Part shown: positions 23,390 through 33,972 of the stretch, piece after piece
Layout: the number at the start of each line of letters is the position of its first letter
How positions within the stretch are numbered: position 1 is the stretch's first letter
Assembly (NCBI GenBank): GCA_030323885.1
Contig: CM059194.1
Location: 25,423,363 to 25,487,362, forward strand
Length of the DNA: 64,000 nt
Reading direction: 5' to 3'
DNA from: Branchipolynoe longqiensis
Lineage: Eukaryota; Annelida; Polychaeta; Phyllodocida; Polynoidae
Made by a program: the position numbers and the translations under genes
The notes under the pieces: generated by a model
Seen by the model: the letters and a program-made list of their open reading frames with translations, nothing else
Database searches by the model: none
Told to the model about the DNA's origin: nothing

Positions 23390-23985
23390 TGGCCCAAAAA
23401 GATAATCAAGGACTTCTTTAATCGGCCCTGTTAAAGTGGTAGGTAACCAGAAAAAAAGCCTCTCCTCACCACAGTATGCAAGTCTCATTCTTCACCCGTT
23501 CATTGCCCAAAGCCTCGGACTGTGTCTATACGCATTGAACTAACCGAAGCTCCAAGCAAGGCTCAACCCCATTCTCAAAAACCACACACGCCCAAAACCT
23601 GTCTTTATCCCAACATTCGAAAATTCCAGTTCATCAAGCTTACGGTAGGTTCACGGAGTCTCAACTCATCTGAATGCGTAATTCTGGTTATATATGGCTA
23701 AATTAACAATGGCCCAAAAAAGAGAATCAAGCTCTTCTTTAAATCGGTCTTGTTAAGTGGCTGGTAACCAGAAAAAAAGCCTCTCCTCGCCACCGTATGC
23801 AGGTCCCATTCTTCACCCGTTCATTGCCCACAGCCCCAGATTGTGTCAATACGCTTTCAACTAATGGAAGCTCCAAGCAAGGCGTAACCACATTCTCAAA
23901 AACCATACACGCTAAAAACCTGTCTTTATCCAGACATTCAAAAGTTCCATGACATCAACCTTACGACACATGGAGTCCCAACTCA
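23390..23985. repeat. 317-bp tandem duplication
   Basis: The segment with AACCAGAAAAAAAGCCTCTC, CCCATTCTTCACCCGTTCAT and CTCCAAGCAAGGC occurs at about 23390 and again at about 23707. The second copy sits just before MITE sequence. The function is unknown. Confidence 0.8.
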
Positions 23986-24049
23986 TCTGAAGCCAAAAGG
24001 TTTGATTCCCACCACTTGCCCTTTCCCTGCCAATCTATTCACGCAACTT

Positions 24050-24424
24050 GTTAAACTCCCATAATTTTCAGTGTCTGCGACATTTCTTGGACAAATATAT
24101 TAGGTTGATCATTACAATATATCTGCTTTTTAGTTTGAAGTAATTTCGGTTATAAATGGCTAAATTATTAATGGCGTGCACATCAAAATGCCAGACAATA
24201 CAGGCTTCAGCAGTAACAAGTTCTATTAAATTGACTTAGTATTTCTTTTTAAGCAGCAACAAATTTGACTATTAAATTGACTGATAATTTAAATATAATT
24301 GTATCTTCCTCTATGCAGTAACAATGTTAAATAAATTCACCAGTATCTAAGTTCAAAATGCAAGATCAGATCTAGTAAGTGCTTTGATTTCAAAAAGGTG
24401 ATGCTTTCATCAGACTATGCAGCT
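24050..24424 (+). mobile_element. TTAA-target MITE with degraded left end
   Basis: Right end ATCAGACTATGCAGCT followed by TTAA. The left end is diverged, and an interior segment near GACTATTAAATTGACTGATA is duplicated. Confidence 0.7.
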
Positions 24425-24445
24425 TTAAGACATGGTATATATTAA

Positions 24446-24792
24446 AGCTGCATAGTCCGATGAAATATCAAATTTTCAAAACCAAACCAATTATCTAGTT
24501 TTGATTTTAAATATCTAGCTTAGATATTGATGTACTTATTAAGCATTTATTTCTGCATAGAAGGCAATACTGAATCAATTTAACAGAACCTGTTACTGCA
24601 GAAGTCTATGGTGTCCGAGTTTTGGTAAGCTTGCCAAAACTAATTTTCCATGTTAGCACTCAAAATATCTCAAAGGTTTACCACTTAAAATAACAGTAAC
24701 TTTAAACTAATGTAAAGTAGATGCTAGTGATCGATCTAATATATTTATCTCAGAAAAAATACAGAAATTGAAAACCATCGGACTATGCAACT
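24446..24792 (-). mobile_element. TTAA-target MITE, complete, opposite orientation
   Basis: TTAA at 24442-24445 and 24793-24796 flank AGCTGCATAGTCCGATGAAA...GACTATGCAACT. Confidence 0.9.
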
Positions 24793-25086
24793 TTAAATAA
24801 AGTTTTATTTCTGACTGTAGCAGGCTACGGTTGATTCGCTCAAAAACAAGGGATGCGCATTGCAAAGATCTGTAATTAGTTTTTGTTGTCGTTATTCTTT
24901 TTAAACAAAATTGTTGTTATCCCAAAATAGAAGAAATTAATCCTCCAAAATACAATATGCAGTGTGTAATGTTGGGGAGGTGTGGCAGAATTCCATCACC
25001 TACCTGGATATGTCTCTGTATCGATAAGTGGTCGCCACGCAGTGATAAAAGTTGAAAGCCATGGTAACGATCAAACCCAACTCCCG

Positions 25087-25100
25087 CCACCAGGTGGCAG
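25087..25100 (+). promoter_or_regulatory. CTCF-like motif
   Basis: CCACCAGGTGGCAG matches the core bilaterian CTCF consensus CCASYAGRKGGCRS. The sequence is seen; occupancy is inferred. Confidence 0.4.
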
Positions 25101-25402
25101 CTCAGCCAGTTTACAGCGCCACATCTAGGTAGCGGATTACCGCTGAACTAACAACTACCAATATATGAGTATGATATTGATAGCAGTTTCTGCTCTCTCA
25201 ACCCACTTTTATCCGTATATATGTATCCGAGAAAATTACAAAAACTCAAAATTATCGGACTATGCAGCTTTAATGACAGTACAACTGTGCTTAAAGGAGG
25301 GGCTCTCAGAGTTAGGAAGAACCGGCCTGTTGCCAATTAAGACCCTGGCCCTGTGTCACCCTTATTTGGTGGAGGTGTCCTACTTTAACGAGTTCACACG
25401 GT

Positions 25403-25417
25403 GCCGCCCCCTAGTGT
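25403..25417 (-). promoter_or_regulatory. CTCF-like motif, opposite orientation
   Basis: The minus strand reads ACACTAGGGGGCGGC, matching the CTCF core apart from the first position. It is convergent with the motif 300 bp to the left. Confidence 0.35.
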
Positions 25418-25626
25418 TGATGTTCATGGCTCCCTCTTCCGTGGCCGCCAATCAGGACACTTACTATGTGACACCACCACATGTTTTCTGGCCATTTAGT
25501 GGTTATTTACAAAGACTGTCCTATGATGACTTGACCTGTCAATCGTAAGGAATAATGGCTTTGACTGGTTAATTGAAATTACATGAAACCTAATTTACAG
25601 ACATTGAGCACCGTATTATCTCACAC

Positions 25627-25895
25627 AATATTGTTGTTTGTTTGTTGTTTTACATCCTAACAACATCTAAGGTCATTTCAAGACGGGTATCGACTTGTGA
25701 CAGTGCACACTCATGGTGACTTTATAGTGCTGCCTCACTGGGAGACGAGGCTGCCAGCACCATGACCTGATATCCCACTCAGTCACATTATCCCGACAAT
25801 GAGCCAACCAGTCCTTGCCATATTCTAATAATGTCGAACCCAAGAACCCATGGAGACGGACACTGAACTCATTTGACCATCCCGTCTGGTCGCTC
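25627..25895 (-). mobile_element. SINE with head deletion
   Basis: Complete tail and body; part of the head is lost after AATAATGTCGAACCC. Confidence 0.8.
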
Positions 25896-26253
25896 TCTCA
25901 CACAATATAACTATCTGCATGCACTGAATATTCACTAGCACCTAGATGAGAATGGCCGGACAACAACAAAAATCAGGAAAATATTTAATGAATTGTGCAA
26001 TACCAGAATGGTCGCAAATTTGGACAATATCTGAAAAAAATCGGAGAGATCAAAAATCCGGAATTTCGGATAAATCCCGAATATTCTCATCTATGACATA
26101 ATGCTAGATAGCCCTCTAATTCTAGAGTGATGCCTCCTACACATCGGGAGGCGTGTCAGAAACCAGTATGGTTTGTAGGTCATGGTTTGAAGGTCAGAGC
26201 GTAGGCTCTTTACACAGTCTGGGTCCGGCCTTTAATTATAAGACATTTTAATC

Positions 26254-26599
26254 AAAGTTGCATAGTCCGATAGTTTAGAGTTTCTGTCATTTTCTCTGAT
26301 AAATATATTAGGTTGGTCGTTATAATCTACCTAAGTTTAACTTGAAGTAACTCATTTTAAATGGCTAACTTTGGAGAAATTTGAAGTGCAACCATGCAAA
26401 TTGAATTTTGGCAAGCATGACAAAACTCTGACACCATAGGCTTCTGCAGTAACGGGTTCTATTCAATCGCTTCAGTATTCCATTCTGCTGGCAACAAATG
26501 CTTAATAAGAGCACTTGTATCTAAGTTAGATATGTAGAATCAAATCTAGATAATTAGTTTGGTTTTGAAAATTTGATGCATTCATCGGATTATGCAGCT
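26254..26599 (+). mobile_element. TTAA-target MITE, near-complete
   Basis: Starts AGTTGCATAGTCCGATAG and ends CGGATTATGCAGCT before TTAA. The left TTAA has decayed to ATCA. A good reference for the family interior: TAAATATATTAGGTTGGTCG, ACACCATAGGCTTCTGCAGT. Confidence 0.85.
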
Positions 26600-26764
26600 T
26601 TAAAACCCCCATGCACTGTTATGTTAAGGTGTTTCCATTATCACGCTAATTTCTAAGGTTGTCCACACAGGGGACAGAGGTCCATATTAGTTGAGTGAGG
26701 AGAGTGCATTCAAAGTGACATGAATTTAAATAATAATTGTTCAAAGACCCAAGTCCCCGTGGTG

Positions 26765-27010
26765 TTCTCTGTGGCAGAGTGGTTAGAGGGTCTGACTTTT
26801 TTTCTAGGTCAGACTCCTAACCTGAAGGTAGGTGGTTCGATTCCAAGTGCCCCTACCTCTGCCAATTTGGATATCCACTGCTGTATATAACTTACAGCAT
26901 CATCAGAGGCCGGTTGCTCTCATACCATGTCTATGTGGTGTGGGAGGTCCATCGACAAACTGTCTAATGGCGAAAACAAGTCTATTCAGACTTATCCATA
27001 ATAGGCAGTA
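26765..27010 (+). mobile_element. class-II-tRNA-derived SINE, copy 1
   Basis: The head GTGGCAGAGTGGTTAGAGGG resembles Ser/Leu-type tRNAs, including a long variable region, followed by B-box GTGGTTCGATTCC. The body has TATAACTTACAGC, TGTCTAATGG and TTCAGACTTATCCATAAT. The second copy is at 46848-47160. Confidence 0.8.
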
Positions 27011-27433
27011 TAAATCTTCAAGAAAAAAAGTCTTCTTTCTGGAAATAAGAATTGCTTAGATATAAAGATAACGACCTGTACCAACCTAGTACATAACATA
27101 CTGTGCGTTGTTTCTTTACAACCTGAATGGATGCAATACGTCATGTCTGAGATAATAATAAAGTTGGTATTCTGTAGTTATGCTATGGTCTGGATGTAAA
27201 GCATACTTCAGCACTACACATACACATAGAAAGTGAGATCCTTAAAAAAAATACTAAAAATTAAAAAGAAGAGTACAATAGTTGCTTTAAAGTACGATTT
27301 GACTGCAACCAAATTTAGCAACAAATGAAGGAAGGCCAAGATCCGTAGTAACTGCCATTATCAGGAACCACGTATTCGTGGTTTTCAAATTGAGTTTGAA
27401 GTAGAAGACATAGAGTGAAGAATATGGCTTTAA

Positions 27434-27776
27434 GGGACGGTGTGGCGTACTCAGACGTGTCCCGTGCTCAGCCGTGTCCATCGCTTCTGCGCATGCGTCA
27501 GAATCTAACAGCATCGTCTGTGCATGTGTCAAAATCCATCCACATTCAAGCTGTCAGCTAAGACACTTCACTAAGACTTATTTGGATATTCACTACAACT
27601 GTGGCCTAAGTAGGCTAATTCTAGACCCCTCCCCCCAGCCAAGAAAAGATAAATAAAAGTGTGGTGAATTCCTGCAGTAGGAAATAGAGATACAAAAACA
27701 ATAATAAATCTGTGCATGCGCAGAAGGGATGGACACGGCTGAGCACGGGACACGTCTGAGTATGCCACAACGGACC
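27434..27776. mobile_element. 343-bp MITE with about 55-bp TIRs
   Basis: The left TIR (GTGTGGCGTACTCAGACGTG, then TCCCGTGCTCAGCCGTGTCC) recurs inverted at about 27714-27776. The inside is AT-rich. It lies just 3' of the host exon, in its downstream intron if the gene continues. Confidence 0.85.
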
Positions 27777-27826
27777 ACCACTTTCCACTAAGTGAACACA
27801 CCAGGTCACAGCTTCAGTCCTTCCTT

Positions 27827-27915
27827 AAAGATGCATAGTCTGATTGCAAACACGCAAAAATAATTTTGGCAAGCATTCCAAAACTCTGACACCATAGGCT
27901 TCTGCAGTAACTCAA
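27827..27915 (+). mobile_element. TTAA-type MITE fragment
   Basis: Interior block ACACCATAGGCTTCTGCAGT preceded by a reduced terminus GATGCATAGTCTGATTGC. Confidence 0.6.
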
Positions 27916-27978
27916 CTTTAACAAGTGATTTGGGAAAACAAACAAACAAACAAACACACAAAGAGAGGCGCCACCTAC

Positions 27979-28783
27979 CGTGACGCGATGACACTGTTCG
28001 TGGCCGTATCAATGGCCTTCACTTGCGTCCCGAATGTGAAGACGGGCACATCGGAGCCAAACTTGGTGAACACATACTGCGACGAGGACACGGCCCCCGA
28101 CGCGTCGAACACCTTCCCGTCGGCCACCGCGCCCAGTGACGTCACGGCGCCGTTCGTCGCGTCCCCGCCGGCACCCGGCTCCACCTTGGGCACAATGCCG
28201 CTCACGTGACTGACGGCGTCGCTCTGATCACCCGACGCACGCGGCGCCTTGCGCATGCGCATGTCGTCGTCACTGACAATCCTCCAAAAGCTGCTCGAGT
28301 CCATGGTAGTGAGCGGGTCGTCGAGGTGCAAGTGCTCGGAGCGCTCAACCAGCGACAGCTGGGTGTTCATATCGTGCAGCGTGCCGTCCGGCGAGTACAG
28401 CGACTCCTCCACCGGTGACGTCACGCCCGGCGACGTCAGAGGCGACGTCGAGTCGCTGTCATTGTCCACCGCCAGGTGGCGGATGACGTCAGAACTGATG
28501 GTCTGCAGCACTTGCATGCTGCCGCCCGCGCCGCCCGGCGACAGCTCGCCGGGCGGCGCGGGCTTCTCCAAACTCCGAAGCAGAGTCTGGGCGGGCGTCT
28601 GTGCCGCAGCGGCGGGACCTGTGTAGATTGTGAGTCCGTTGCGCACTGAGGAGGAAGGGGAGGGGTCATGGTGGCCATGTGGCTCGGGCGGCGTGGCGTC
28701 GCCATCCTGGGTGGTGGTGGTGTCTGGGCAGGAGTTCCTCTGGAGGTCGTTCCCGATGATACCGAACCCGAGGTCGACTCCAG
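27979..28783 (-). CDS. internal exon of an unidentified host gene (268 codons)
   Basis: Open for its full length on the minus strand between acceptor ATTACAG (28784-28790) and donor GTAGGTGG (27978 downward). A CTAAT-type branch site and a TC-rich tract lie upstream of the acceptor. GC content and CpG density are far above the surroundings. The first two bases complete a split codon; the last codon is split after two bases. The peptide begins GVDLGFGIIGNDLQ. It is rich in Ser/Thr/Pro, Gly and Asp, has proline-directed sites (SPLTSPGVTSP), an acidic run (DNDSDST), a short basic patch (MRMRK) and a more hydrophobic end (YVFTKFGSDVPVFTFG). I see no folded-domain signature. The composition suits a disordered part of a nuclear or signalling regulator, which is inference. 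The phase fits the exon at 41208-41285. Stop-free frames on the plus strand here are GC-rich shadows. Confidence 0.8.
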
Positions 28784-28939
28784 CTGTAATTTACAATTAT
28801 AAATTAGGCCAAACATTATGTAAACAAAGCTTCAAACCTACCTTTTTTTCCTCTTTCTTAAAAAAAACAACAAAAAAACTATTTCATGGGCATCACCATT
28901 TGGAAGTTAAGTCCTGCCCAACCCTTTTTATAATAGAAA

Positions 28940-29072
28940 TTTACATGTATAAAGTTCTATGCAGCAACACATGTTTACTACGTGCATCAGGATCTAAGTT
29001 GGGTGTGAACAATAAAATATAGATATTTGGTTTTGAAAGTTTGATACTTTCATCAGACTCTGCAGCTTTAAG
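28940..29072 (+). mobile_element. TTAA-type MITE, right-end fragment
   Basis: Ends CATCAGACTCTGCAGCTTTAA, with interior blocks CAGCAACACATGTTTACTA and AGGATCTAAGTTGG. Confidence 0.7.
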
Positions 29073-29272
29073 ATTTGTGATATATTCGTATGTGTCATGC
29101 AAAGGGTGAGCGGGTGAAGGAAATGTCTGACGATGAATGGACATGATTCACTGAAATTGAATGAATGAGCATGATTCCATGTGTGTGCAAGCGTTATGCG
29201 TAAAATTGAATCATTCCATGTGTAAAGTGATGTGCACTCACATATATATATGAAAGTCAAACAAAACATGCC

Positions 29273-29902
29273 TTAAGCGGGCATTCCTTACACGTGGTAT
29301 GCGGCATGCGTTATGCGAATGGCAGCATTCCTTACACGCGGCATGCGGCACACGACTGGCTATATTCCTACCTTTATAATTACCAAATTATAGATAAGTA
29401 TTCATATTTTTGTGGCTCTGGTAGCATTTTTACCAACCCGAACCCCCACCACCACCACTACCATATGTTTCCCCTCAGCACCCTTGTGTGTGACCGTTCC
29501 GTAATGCTCAGTCGCTTCTCCTCGTCTAAAACTAATGGACAAGTGCGACTGACTGAACCCCTACCACCACCACTACCATATGTTTCCCCTCAGCACAAAC
29601 ATGTCCGTAATTATCAGTCGCCTTCTCCGGCCTTAAACCTATGGACAAATGCGACTGATGGTTTTCCTCTCAGAAGCCTTGTGCGTGACCATTCCGTAAT
29701 GCTCAGTCGCCTCTCCTCGTCTATAACTAATGGACAAATGCGATTGATGGTGTGCCGCATGCCGCACCGATCGCTACAGGGACTGATCGGTTTGACGCAT
29801 TCGCATTTGCATACCCGCGTGTAAGGAATGTAGTCCATTGACTTCAAGGCATTTTGATTTTTTGTCGCATTCGCATACCGCATGTAAGGAATGCACCCTT
29901 TA
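29273..29902. mobile_element. 630-bp TIR element, GGGCATTCCTTACACG termini
   Basis: The left end (GGGCATTCCTTACACGTGG, with GCATTCCTTACACGCGG again at 29330) is mirrored at the right (CGCGTGTAAGGAATG near 29815 and CATGTAAGGAATGCACCC to 29902). Each end thus has a double TIR. The middle has about three units marked by CATATGTTTCCCCTCAGCAC and CGTAATGCTCAGTCGC. Open frames here follow the repeats. Confidence 0.8.
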
Positions 29903-30059
29903 GCCCTAGTCTCGTACACACTACGCTTATGTTTAGATCCTAATTTGAGACATTTACTTACAGATATCAAGCTATGCCAAATGTAGCATTAACACGCTAT
30001 AAATCATCTCTTTTTCCAGATGGGTGGGGCTTATTATTAAAGGTTTGTTTAAACTGGTT

Positions 30060-30843
30060 TAATGGGGGACCTCCGACTTTTTAGTTCAAATTCCTGCCGT
30101 TCGCGTCTCCACTGAACGAGTGGGCCTATTCGGCACACTGTCACACTGCAAACCCAATGGCTATGAGCAATCTTCATACAGAAGAAGTCAAATATCTCTA
30201 AAACCACATGACCTAGACACAAACCACTTGGTATACATGTAGAAAACATACAACGAATACATTATATTAAATTTCTAAGGTTAGGGTTCTGTATTTCTAT
30301 TAATTTTGAATAAAATAAACGTTTTGCACTGGGCGTACCGCCAAACTCAGTGCATTGTCAATGGCCGTGAGGAATCTTCATACAGAAGAAGTCAAATATC
30401 TCTAAACCCACATGACCTAGACACAAACCACTTGGTATACATATAGAAAACATACAACGAATAGATTATATTAAATTTCTAAGGTTAGGGTTCTGTATTT
30501 CTATTAATTTTGAATAAAGTAAACGTTTTGCACTGGGCGTACCGCCAAACTCAGTGCATTGTCAATGGCCGTGAGCAATCTTCATACAGAAGAAGTCAAA
30601 TATCTCTAAAACCACAAGACCTAGAGACAAACCGCTTGGTATACATATAGAAAACATACAACGAATAGATTATATTAAATTTCTAAGGTTAGGGTTCTGT
30701 ATTTCTATTAATTTTGAATAAAATATACGTATTGCACTGCGCGTACCGGCAAACTCAAAGCATTGTCAATGACCGCGTAGGCCCACTACTACCGATGCGC
30801 CACCAAGTGTCGGAAAATGAACTACGCCACATGTCCCCCATTA
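30060..30843 (+). mobile_element. 784-bp TIR element with 204-bp tandem repeats, copy 1
   Basis: Ends TAATGGGGGACCTCC and CATGTCCCCCATTA, with TIR ATGGGGGAC and TA as possible target duplication. The inside holds three units of exactly 204 bp (CAATGG starts at 30155, 30359, 30563, partial at 30767). Each includes TCAAATATCTCTAAA, GGTTAGGGTTCTGTATTTC and CGTTTTGCACTGGGCGTACC. The opposite-strand 66-codon frame at its left end is conserved in copy 2 only because the copies are near-identical. Copy 2, also 784 bp, is inverted at 60679-61462. Confidence 0.9.
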
Positions 30844-30907
30844 CATTATTGAACAAGGGTATCAGAGAAATAATGGGGGGGAATGAATTTCTTTGTAAAC
30901 ATTAAAA

Positions 30908-31280
30908 TACAGTAAAACCTCTCTAAATTGACAGACGTTGGGAGCGACTTTATGTGGTGCATTTAGGGAGGTGATCGGCTTAGGGGGTGAAGGCCCGGTC
31001 ACATCGACGTTAGTGGATGTAGTTGAACGTAGTGGAGGTTAACGTAGTTGAAGGTAATTGAGGTAGTTGAGGGTACCGGAGAAGTATGGATGCCAGTACG
31101 TTCAACTACGTTCAACTACGTTAGCCTCCACTCCATTCAACTATGAGTATGTCCACTAACGTGTATGTGACCGGGCCTTTAGTCTATGGTTACAATGGTA
31201 TTGTTGGGAGCCAAATAAATTGATCGATATAGGGGAGTGGTGGATCTGTGAAGGTGGTCGGTTAGAGAGGTTTTACTGTA
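30908..31280. mobile_element. pogo/Tc1-like MITE with a nested MITE
   Basis: Ends TACAGTAAAACCTCTCTAAA and TTAGAGAGGTTTTACTGTA, with TA termini. These are typical of Tigger/pogo-derived non-autonomous elements. Split by 30989-31181. Relatives: 40953-41134 and 62925-63095. Confidence 0.85.
30989..31181. mobile_element. about 190-bp MITE, GGCCCGGTCACAT termini
   Basis: AGGCCCGGTCACATCGACG and CGTGTATGTGACCGGGCCTTT are TIRs. The interior repeats GTAGTTGAACGTAGT and its complement, so the element is almost fully palindromic. Relatives at 35890-36098. Confidence 0.85.
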
Positions 31281-32005
31281 GATAGGGATAAAATAAATAT
31301 ACATTTCCCACACTGAGATCTATTTATATGCAGTATGACTGGATTACATGATTAGCATTTCATTGAGCACATGGTGAACTTACAGTCGACACGCATGACT
31401 AGTTCATAGCAACAATAGTGGTGTCACAAATTTCACCTTTCATATTTACAGAACAAATGCTTCAAATTTCTAGTAGAAAATCTGCTGCTACGATATATTT
31501 TTAATTGTGGGAAGTGGTGGTTCTGTTTGGTAGGTACTTAAATTGTTTGTCGCTTCTCAATTTAATACTTCCGTATTAGTATATATACTAGTCATTTTGC
31601 ATCGTATGAAGACACTTTATGTACATATTAATAAATGCGCAGTTCCTGGTGATTGGTTTTATACATGTTGTATTACAAGCATGGACTTGGTGTTGCTGGA
31701 GCGACCTGGGCGGCAGGAGAATATGTATAAAGTGCGGTCACATGACTTGGTAATGGTCTCATTTATACCCAGATTTTACTTTAAATAATGAGGGATTTTA
31801 TTTAGGCCAGCCAAAGTGATCCGACTGAATTCAAATATATTTGTCTCAATTATATTGAATTTAACAATATTTATAAAATGTGTCAATTATTTTGTAAAAT
31901 TACCAAATTATATAAACCATGGCATAATTATCCTATCACAAACCATCTGTTAGGTCCCCCCCCCCAACTGGGTTGCTCACAATCAGGATAATGTGACTGG
32001 GATAA
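31281..32005. other. AT-rich stretch, nothing recognised
   Basis: The plus-strand open frame of 81 codons (31543-31788) has no motif or codon bias that I would trust as a gene. Confidence 0.45.
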
Positions 32006-32228
32006 CTGGGTCCGTACACAAGTGAAGATACGGAATTCAAGGCTATTGCAAGGCTTTTCAAGACTGTGACTAATTTCGATCAGTGCGGACAGTTTAATGG
32101 AATTCAAGGATTTTCAATACTAATATAATTACCATAAACAGGTTTAAATTCAAGGTTTTTCGAGGCCTTGAAATGGGGCAAATAAAGTTCGAAACTTTTC
32201 AAAACTTTCTGTGATACCAACAACCCTG
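32006..32228. mobile_element. hAT-like MITE, GGGTCCGTAC family, degraded
   Basis: Starts CTGGGTCCGTACACAAGTGA with AAGGCTATTGCAAGGC inside. The right end CAACCCTGG is decayed. Confidence 0.6.
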
Positions 32229-32469
32229 GCTCACAGTTGGGCAGCACTATAAAGTCGCTATGGCTGTGCACTGCCACCACAAGCCAGTGTAACAGATAGA
32301 TAAATATATGTTTATAAACAAATAAAAATGTACATTCATCTTCTCATAATACGAGACTTTGTGTCGACCGATTCCGATCACATTCACATGTCACTCATGT
32401 GTGTCAATAACGGGGCTGGCGGCGGAAGCCAGCACCTCATTACCTACAAGTAACCCTCGGTTGGAATAA

Positions 32470-32813
32470 TGATGGTTTTTTGGAATTTTACGTCCTGACA
32501 ACATCTAAGGTCATATCAGGATGTTTACCGACTTGTAAAACTCATGTCCACTCATGGCGACTTTATAGTGCTGCCCCACTGGGACATGAGGCTGCCAATA
32601 CCATGACCCGATATCCGACTCGATCACATTATCCTGACACCGAGCCAACCATTCCTTGCCATATCCTAATAATGCCACGTGCCTGACTAGGAACCGATAG
32701 TGTAAGTCAATGGTTTGACTCAACCGGGAATTCAACTCCAGACCTTCCGTACGGGAGGCCTGGGTCGTACAGGAGGCCTGCGCTCTACCGATTCGGCCAC
32801 CGCGTCCGGTGGG
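32470..32813 (-). mobile_element. SINE, 'GACGCGGTGGCC' head subtype
   Basis: Full-length. The head contains a small internal duplication (GGGAGGCCTGGGTCGTACAG then GAGGCCTGCG). Confidence 0.85.
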
Positions 32814-32904
32814 TTGTAACAAACCCAAAACCGCTTGTCACACAGACACCGTGAGCGAATAATGCATATGTCCATGTCTGGAGCCATTGTCGATGAATTG
32901 TTAA

Positions 32905-33245
32905 TTGTCAATGGCCGTGAGCAATCTTCATACAGAAAAAGTGAAATATCTCTAAAACCACACCACCTAGAAACAAATCGCTTGGCACACATATAGAAAA
33001 CACATTTACCAAAAAGATTATATTAAATTGATACGGTTAGGGTTCTGGACTTCTATTAATTTTGAATACAACTTATGTTTTGCACTCTGTGTACCGGCAA
33101 ACTCAAGGCATTGTCAATGGTCGTGAACAATCTTCATACAGAAAAAGTGAAATATCTCTAAAACCACAGCACCTAGAAACAAATCGCTTGGTACACATAT
33201 AGAAAACATGTTTACGAAAAAGATTATATTAAATTTATAAGGTTA
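32905..33245 (+). repeat. 204-bp-type repeat, 1.7 units
   Basis: Unit starts CAATGG at 32909 and 33115 (period 206). Same internal blocks as 30060-30843, but without its TAATGGGGGAC termini. Confidence 0.8.
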
Positions 33246-33409
33246 CTGACGATGCTGTTCGATTTTGACGCATGGCAGAAGCGATGCGGAGAGCTGAAAC
33301 CGACGGAGGGCTGAAACCGCGACACCGGCTCCATTACGTACGTCGGATCACCATAATAGTAGTGCTAGGTCAGTGGCGGCTACACTAGACGCGTTCAAGT
33401 TGCATAGTT

Positions 33410-33742
33410 GGTTTGTTGTTGGGAGTTTTACGTCCTGGCAACATATAAGGTCATATCAGGACGGGCACTGACTTGTGACAGTACGCACTCATGGAAACTT
33501 CTATAGTGCTGCCCCACTGCGAGACCAGGGTATTAGCATCATGACCTGATACCCCACTCAGTCATATTAAACTGACACTGAGCTAACCAGTCCTTGCCAT
33601 ATCCCATTATTAATGCCGAGCGCCAGGCTAGGAAGCAACAAGTATCAATTTTATGTCATTGGTTTTACTCGACCTGGAATTGAACTCCCGACCTTTCAAA
33701 ACCGGAGCCCTGCGCTCTACCGATTCGGCTACCGCGTCCGGT
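33410..33742 (-). mobile_element. SINE inserted in a TTAA-type MITE
   Basis: Full-length copy between a MITE left fragment (CAAGTTGCATAG, 33398-33409) and its right part (33755-33883, ending GACTATGCGGCTTTAA). Confidence 0.8.
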
Positions 33743-33972
33743 AGTCTCCACTTATATGCACTATTATACCGAAACTGATGCTTAATAAGTGTGCCAGTAT
33801 CTAAGTTGGATATGTAGGGTCAAATCTAGGTCAGTGTTTTGGTTGTGAAAATGTGATGCTTTCATCAGACTATGCGGCTTTAACTAAAAAGATATTTGTT
33901 CACATTCCCAGACCTCAGTGACTGACCCCCGATTTAAAAGCCAACAGAGGACAACCGGATCCGTCCCCTTAA

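Larger units (their letters stand above)
24800..25620. other. low-repeat stretch with two CTCF-like motifs
   Basis: Apart from a MITE terminus at 25230-25272, this is one of the few stretches without visible TE structure. A 127-codon plus-strand open frame (25165-25548) starts inside MITE sequence and has no recognised motif, so I do not call a gene. Confidence 0.5.

Noticed and set aside
25165..25548. 127-codon plus-strand open frame
   Set aside because: Starts inside a MITE terminus, has no family motif, and no splice-site or start-context support.
27925..28626. Plus-strand and alternative minus-strand open frames overlapping the host exon
   Set aside because: GC-rich shadow frames. Only the minus-strand frame is open from acceptor to donor and matches the phase of the other exon.
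30060..30300. 66-codon open frame conserved between the two 784-bp copies (30049-30249 and 61273 onward)
   Set aside because: The copies are near-identical throughout, so conservation of the frame is not informative.
30060..30843. Telomeric sequence (GGTTAGGGTT in each 204-bp unit)
   Set aside because: Only one and a half TTAGGG copies per unit, embedded in unrelated sequence; not a telomere array.
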